IMG/VR virus record: IMGVR_UViG_3300032116_000366 | Span: 1 to 46,169 of that record | Length of the DNA stretch: 46,169 nt | From: a virus | Strand: one strand, 5' to 3' | Part shown: piece after piece, positions 42,132 through 46,169 of the stretch | Numbering within the stretch: position 1 is the stretch's first letter | Layout: each line of letters opens with the position of its first letter | Translations under genes and position numbers: made by a program | The notes under the pieces: generated by a model | Told to the model about the DNA's origin: nothing | Database searches by the model: none | Seen by the model: only the letters and a program-made list of their open reading frames with translations

Positions 42132-44614
42132 TGGCTAAAAATACTGTAGAATACTTTAGTTCAAAATTAGGTAGCGGAGTAATTAACAACGCTGCGTCCG
42201 AAACCACGCTTCAAGAAATTGTTAGATACTATAAAGATAACTCTAACAATAATAGAGGCGGCGACGACGTATCTGACGAAGCTGGTGCTGCTGGTACATC
42301 ACTTAAATTACTAAAAAAAAGTTTTACTACATTAACTGCCGGACTATCAAATACAGTTAGTGCTGGTAAGAATTTTATCTCTATGATAGCTAGGGGTGAA
42401 GATAAACTCAGTGCTTACGGAAAATTTATACAAGATGATTTAATTAAAAAACTTCCAGTTGTGGGAGACACTTTAGGTGATCTTGCCGGCATTGTAACAG
42501 AAACTATAGTGGCTTTAGAATCTTGGAACGACGGGCTGCGAGAAGCAAACAAACACGGAGCAACATTTAATTATAGTATTTTTAAATTTAAAGAAACTGC
42601 TTTAGATATGGGATTGTCTACTGACGAGCTTGTATCGTTGGTTGGAAGTAACGCAGAAACGTTAGTATCGTTAGGCGGAGGTACAATGACTACCGGTATA
42701 GATAATTTACGAAAATTATCTGCTGCTATGTTTATGGATTCTGATCGAGTGTCAGATATATTAGATCGATGGGGATATAACACATATCAACAAAATGATT
42801 TACTATTAGAATTCTATGCTGCAACTAGAAGAGGAAAAGCTGTAACAGAAAACAATCTTAATAGCACTAGCAACGAATTTTTACAATACGCTAGTCAAAT
42901 AGATGCTTTTCAAAAAATAACAGGCATGGGTAAAGAGCAGCGTCAAGAAGCCGCAGCGGCAGCTAACCAAGACCTATCATATAAACTAAAAGTTGGAAAA
43001 TTATTACCTGCTCAGCAGGCTAGGATGGAAACAGCTTTACAGAGTTTTTCTATGGTATTTGGTGCTCAAGGAGCAGAATTATTTAAATCTAGAGAATTAG
43101 GTGTTCAATCTATCAATGATACTGTAATAGCATTACAGTATGCGTTAGGGCCAAGTTTTGAAAGGTCTATGGATACTATTATTAAAATGGCCAAAGACAC
43201 CAGTGTTAGTCCTAAAGTATTTGAAGATTATGTTAATAATACCATAGGCAGTCAATTAGCTAATTCTAAAGAAGCTATGAAAGATTTGGAAGGTATAATA
43301 AAAGGTTCAGTATCGGGAAATGAAAGTTCTAAAAAGCTAGTTAAGGCTCTTACACCAGCAATGGAATTTATGATTAAACAAGGCGGTCTAAGCAAAGACA
43401 TGGAAGGTCAATTTGTTAAGATGGTTGAAGCAGCTAAAAAAGAGCAAGGAAAAACAGATGCGTTTACAGATACTCTAAGAAAATTTCAAAGATCGGTATA
43501 TCGTGTCTATCGAGCACTATTAAAAGGATTCTTTCCTATCATGAAAGAACTAGCCAAAGAATTTAAAATAGCTATGATACCCGACCAACTAAGAGCGTTT
43601 AGCAAATATCTAATACAATTAGCTAATGATGCGTTACCGTATGTAAAAAACTTTTTTGCAAATCTCACAGATGATGACACGCTTGTATACATGAAAAATA
43701 TATTTGAAAGCATGTTTGAAGCGGCCATTATATATTTTCATATGTACATGCGAAAAGCAATATATTCAACATTTAATGTTGAAGGTGCAGCAAAGTGGTT
43801 AGCAAAAATAGGAATTGGTCCAGACCTTGATCGGATGGCGGCAGAAGCTGAAGCTAGGCTTAGATTTGCCAGAGAAAATAGAGACCAGTTAATTTTGCCT
43901 AAAGAAGAAAGAAGGATGCCGGTAAGTCCAGAAGATGAAAAAGTTGTTATAGATGGCAAAACATATTATATTAGAGATTTATTAAGAGGCTCAGATGGAC
44001 GTTTTAGATCTTACGACAGCACTTATGAAGGAGGCAGCGGCAGTCGAGTTACAGATGCTGCTCTTACCGCAGCAATTCTAGCACTTAGAGAACGTAAAGC
44101 ACAGGCAGGTGCTTCGATGCCAGACGATAGAGATCAATTTGGAGGGTTAACGCTGTTACAAAGAGAAGCAGTGGCTAATCTTTTAAACAAAGGCATCCGT
44201 GGAATAGGCACAAACCTAAATCCTTTAAGACAAGTAATGTTTGATCCTGCTTTGTTTGCCCAAACAAAAAATAGAAATCTCCCTAAAATTCAAAGGATTA
44301 TGGAGAGAAAAGAGTATGCTGATGAAGTAGAAAGGTTACGCAAAGAATATCCTTCAACTTATATGGGTATGAATACTGGTACTCTTGGAACCCTTGGAGG
44401 ATTGTTTGGAAACTTTAAACGCGGTACAATGGCCACGCTTCACGGAAAAGAAGCAGTAGTATCACCAGGACAACTTCAAAATGTGATCAATACAAGTGCT
44501 CAGATCTCGATGAGAGATGTAGTAAAACGTTTAAATAGTAATATTAATCGCATGATTGATGTAGCAAAACAAGATGTTGGATTAGAGCGTTCTAAACTGT
44601 TAGCTATGACCTAA
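42131..44614 (+). CDS. Tape-measure-like tail protein, paralogue without peptidase (827 aa)
   Basis: The protein begins MAKNTVEYFSSKLGSGVINN, parallel to its upstream neighbour, and ends GTLGGLFGNFKRGTMATLHG then KEAVVSPGQ. That is the tape-measure C-terminal motif in a more complete form than in the 862-aa protein. The middle is helical, with matching segments such as GAQGAELFKS (GQSGAELFKS in the paralogue) and KLPVVGDTLGDLAGI. No HxxxD or HxH motif is present where the other copy has M23, so this copy is structural only. T4 gp29, the tape measure and hub protein, is 590 aa. Either or both genes could fill that role; I cannot decide which. The ATG overlaps the previous stop, giving coupled translation, and the portal gene follows after 21 nt. 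Confidence 0.7.
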   Translation: MAKNTVEYFSSKLGSGVINNAASETTLQEIVRYYKDNSNNNRGGDDVSDEAGAAGTSLKLLKKSFTTLTAGLSNTVSAGKNFISMIARGEDKLSAYGKFIQDDLIKKLPVVGDTLGDLAGIVTETIVALESWNDGLREANKHGATFNYSIFKFKETALDMGLSTDELVSLVGSNAETLVSLGGGTMTTGIDNLRKLSAAMFMDSDRVSDILDRWGYNTYQQNDLLLEFYAATRRGKAVTENNLNSTSNEFLQYASQIDAFQKITGMGKEQRQEAAAAANQDLSYKLKVGKLLPAQQARMETALQSFSMVFGAQGAELFKSRELGVQSINDTVIALQYALGPSFERSMDTIIKMAKDTSVSPKVFEDYVNNTIGSQLANSKEAMKDLEGIIKGSVSGNESSKKLVKALTPAMEFMIKQGGLSKDMEGQFVKMVEAAKKEQGKTDAFTDTLRKFQRSVYRVYRALLKGFFPIMKELAKEFKIAMIPDQLRAFSKYLIQLANDALPYVKNFFANLTDDDTLVYMKNIFESMFEAAIIYFHMYMRKAIYSTFNVEGAAKWLAKIGIGPDLDRMAAEAEARLRFARENRDQLILPKEERRMPVSPEDEKVVIDGKTYYIRDLLRGSDGRFRSYDSTYEGGSGSRVTDAALTAAILALRERKAQAGASMPDDRDQFGGLTLLQREAVANLLNKGIRGIGTNLNPLRQVMFDPALFAQTKNRNLPKIQRIMERKEYADEVERLRKEYPSTYMGMNTGTLGTLGGLFGNFKRGTMATLHGKEAVVSPGQLQNVINTSAQISMRDVVKRLNSNINRMIDVAKQDVGLERSKLLAMT

Positions 44615-44635
44615 GGTCAAGCACTGGAGAATAAA

Positions 44636-46169
44636 TTGAGTTGGAAAAAATATTTTACGCCTGTACCTGTAGCTAAACAAGCAGGATCCATGAGCCCATT
44701 AGGGAATGGTTCTAGACCAGGCCCGGCACGCTCAAACTATTCTAGTTTTTTACCTGATGTATATGCTGGTACTCCAAATCGTGTAGAACGATACATGCAG
44801 TATGAAACTATGGACATGGATTCAGAAGTTAATGCTGCCCTAGACATCCTAGCAGAATTCTGTACACAAACTAACAGAGAAAACAACACAGCTTTCCAAA
44901 TTAATTTCAAAGGACAACCAACAGCTACAGAAGTTAAAATCCTTAAAGATGGATTACAGAAGTGGCATAAGTTCCAACAATTTGAAACACGTATGTTCCG
45001 CATTGTGCGTAACGTTTTCAAATACGGCGATTCGTTTTTTATTAGAGATCCAGAAACACAAAAACTTCATTATGTCGATCCTGCTAAACTAGTAAAAATT
45101 ATAGTCAACGAATCTGAAGGTAAAAAGCCCGAGCAGTATGTAGTTCGTGATATGAATTTCAATTTTAGAAATCTAGTAGCAACTTCATTACTGAATAATA
45201 CAAATAAAACTCCAGCAGGTTCTGCTTCATATGTCAGTGGCGGATCTTTTGGGCGAGGTATGGTAGGCACAGCACCTACACAGACAGGTACTAGGTTTAG
45301 TACTACTCAAGAAGAACTAGCCATTGATGCTAAACATATTGTACATTTGAGTTTGTCAGAAGGGTTAGACAATAACTATCCGTTCGGCAATTCATTATTA
45401 GAATCAGTATTCAAAGTCTACAAGCAGAAAGAACTGCTTGAAGACGCTATTATTATCTATCGTGTACAACGTGCTCCAGAACGCAGAGTGTTCTATATTG
45501 ACGTTGGTAACATGCCAGCACACATGGCTATGAGCTTTGTAGAACGTGTTAAAAACGAAATTAATCAAAGACGCATACCTAGTCAGTCTGGCGGCGGTGC
45601 TAATATGATCGATGCTAGTTATAATCCATTAAGCATATCAGAAGATTACTTTTTCCCGCAGACAGCAGAAGGCCGCGGATCAAAAGTCGACACTTTACCA
45701 GGCGGTACTAACCTAGGTGAAATCGACGACTTACGTTATTTCACTAATAAATTATTCCGTGCGTTACGTATTCCTAGCAGCTATCTTCCTACAATGCCTG
45801 ACGATAGCCAAGCAGCATTCACAGACGGAAAAGTAGGCACAGCCTACATCCAAGAGCTACGTTTTAATGAATACTGTAAACGTTTACAGACAAATTTAAT
45901 TGAAGAATTCGATTTAGAATTTAAAACATGGTTGATCGATACTGGCATTAATATTGACAACAGTTTATTTGAATTAAAGTTTAATCCTCCGCAAAACTTT
46001 GCGGCCTATCGTCAGAGTGAACTTGATAATGCTCGAGTACAGACATTCGCAGCACTACAGGAAGTTCCTTTTATGAGTAAACGCTTTGCTCTAAAACGCT
46101 TCTTAGGATTAAGTCAAGAAGAAATTACAGAAAACGAGCGTATGTGGAAAGAAGAAAACGGAACGCTGG
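44636..46169 (+). CDS. 20: Portal protein gp20-like, 3' end outside window (partial)
   Basis: Translation from TTG 44636 gives SWKKYFTPVPVAKQAGS and continues open for 511 codons to the window edge. T4 gp20 is 524 aa, so little is missing. Diagnostic segments include YASSEVN-type MDMDSEVNAALDILAEFC, KYGDSFFIRD, YPFGNSLLESVFKVYKQKEL, RVQRAPERRVFYIDVGNMP and RYFTNKLFRALRIPSSYLP. gp20 forms the dodecameric ring at the head vertex through which DNA is packaged and ejected. The TTG start is supported by GGAGA at 44626-44630, 5 nt upstream, and by the absence of an earlier ATG in frame with a ribosome-binding site. It follows the tape-measure-like genes on the same strand with no promoter seen between. 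Confidence 0.93.
   Translation, partial: MSWKKYFTPVPVAKQAGSMSPLGNGSRPGPARSNYSSFLPDVYAGTPNRVERYMQYETMDMDSEVNAALDILAEFCTQTNRENNTAFQINFKGQPTATEVKILKDGLQKWHKFQQFETRMFRIVRNVFKYGDSFFIRDPETQKLHYVDPAKLVKIIVNESEGKKPEQYVVRDMNFNFRNLVATSLLNNTNKTPAGSASYVSGGSFGRGMVGTAPTQTGTRFSTTQEELAIDAKHIVHLSLSEGLDNNYPFGNSLLESVFKVYKQKELLEDAIIIYRVQRAPERRVFYIDVGNMPAHMAMSFVERVKNEINQRRIPSQSGGGANMIDASYNPLSISEDYFFPQTAEGRGSKVDTLPGGTNLGEIDDLRYFTNKLFRALRIPSSYLPTMPDDSQAAFTDGKVGTAYIQELRFNEYCKRLQTNLIEEFDLEFKTWLIDTGINIDNSLFELKFNPPQNFAAYRQSELDNARVQTFAALQEVPFMSKRFALKRFLGLSQEEITENERMWKEENGTL

Noticed and set aside
44615-44636. Late promoter before the portal gene
   Set aside because: AATAAATT differs from the late element at the last base and overlaps the TTG start, leaving no room for a leader.

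Overview
The window is a stretch of an AT-rich, T4-like myovirus genome. It resembles the marine T4-like phages of cyanobacteria or SAR11 more than T4 itself. The evidence is a nearly complete baseplate gene set (gp48, gp53, a probable hub protein, gp5, gp25, gp6), the gp55-gp47-gp46 block, a gp26-type hub protein, the gp20 portal, and several copies of the T4-type late promoter (TATAAATA or AATAAATA). The host cannot be read from the sequence.

Layout. Positions 1-8390 (minus strand) hold four tail-fibre/adhesin-like proteins with a common N-terminal domain, a small fibre-assembly-like protein and a conserved virion protein. Positions 8403-23075 are one 4,890-codon gene in the place T4 uses for gp7. 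Positions 23075-32396 (minus) run gp6, gp25, gp5, hub protein, gp53, gp48 in one leftward late operon. Positions 32468-36801 (plus) hold the late sigma factor gp55, the recombination nuclease gp47/gp46, a small conserved protein and a GIY-YIG endonuclease. Positions 36802-37250 are non-coding but packed with inverted repeats and look like a structured RNA. Positions 37290-38366 (plus) are a late gene of unknown function. Positions 38363-39465 (minus) are the gp26-like hub protein followed by an overlapping -1-frame ORF. Positions 39543-44614 (plus) are two paralogous tape-measure-like proteins, one with an M23 peptidase domain, and 44636 to the end is the portal gene, cut by the window edge.

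How it fits together. gp55 would direct RNA polymerase to the late promoters, which precede gp48, gp6, the 220-aa virion gene, the 358-aa gene, gp26 and the tape-measure pair. The leftward operon builds the baseplate and its fibres. gp26 and its neighbour would help assemble the hub, and the tape-measure-like proteins and portal connect tail to head. gp5 has the OB fold and the spike beta-helix but no visible lysozyme domain. The intact M23 peptidase in the 862-aa protein may supply the wall-cutting activity instead.

The most notable find is a complete -1 programmed frameshift signal at the end of the gp26-like gene: an in-frame T TTT TTC heptamer, a 6-nt spacer and a perfect 10-bp stem. It leads into a 76-codon -1-frame ORF that has no ATG, GTG or TTG in its first 30 codons. 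Other notable items are the structured RNA candidate, the giant mosaic baseplate gene, and two opposed late promoters predicted to start transcription at nearly the same base pair.
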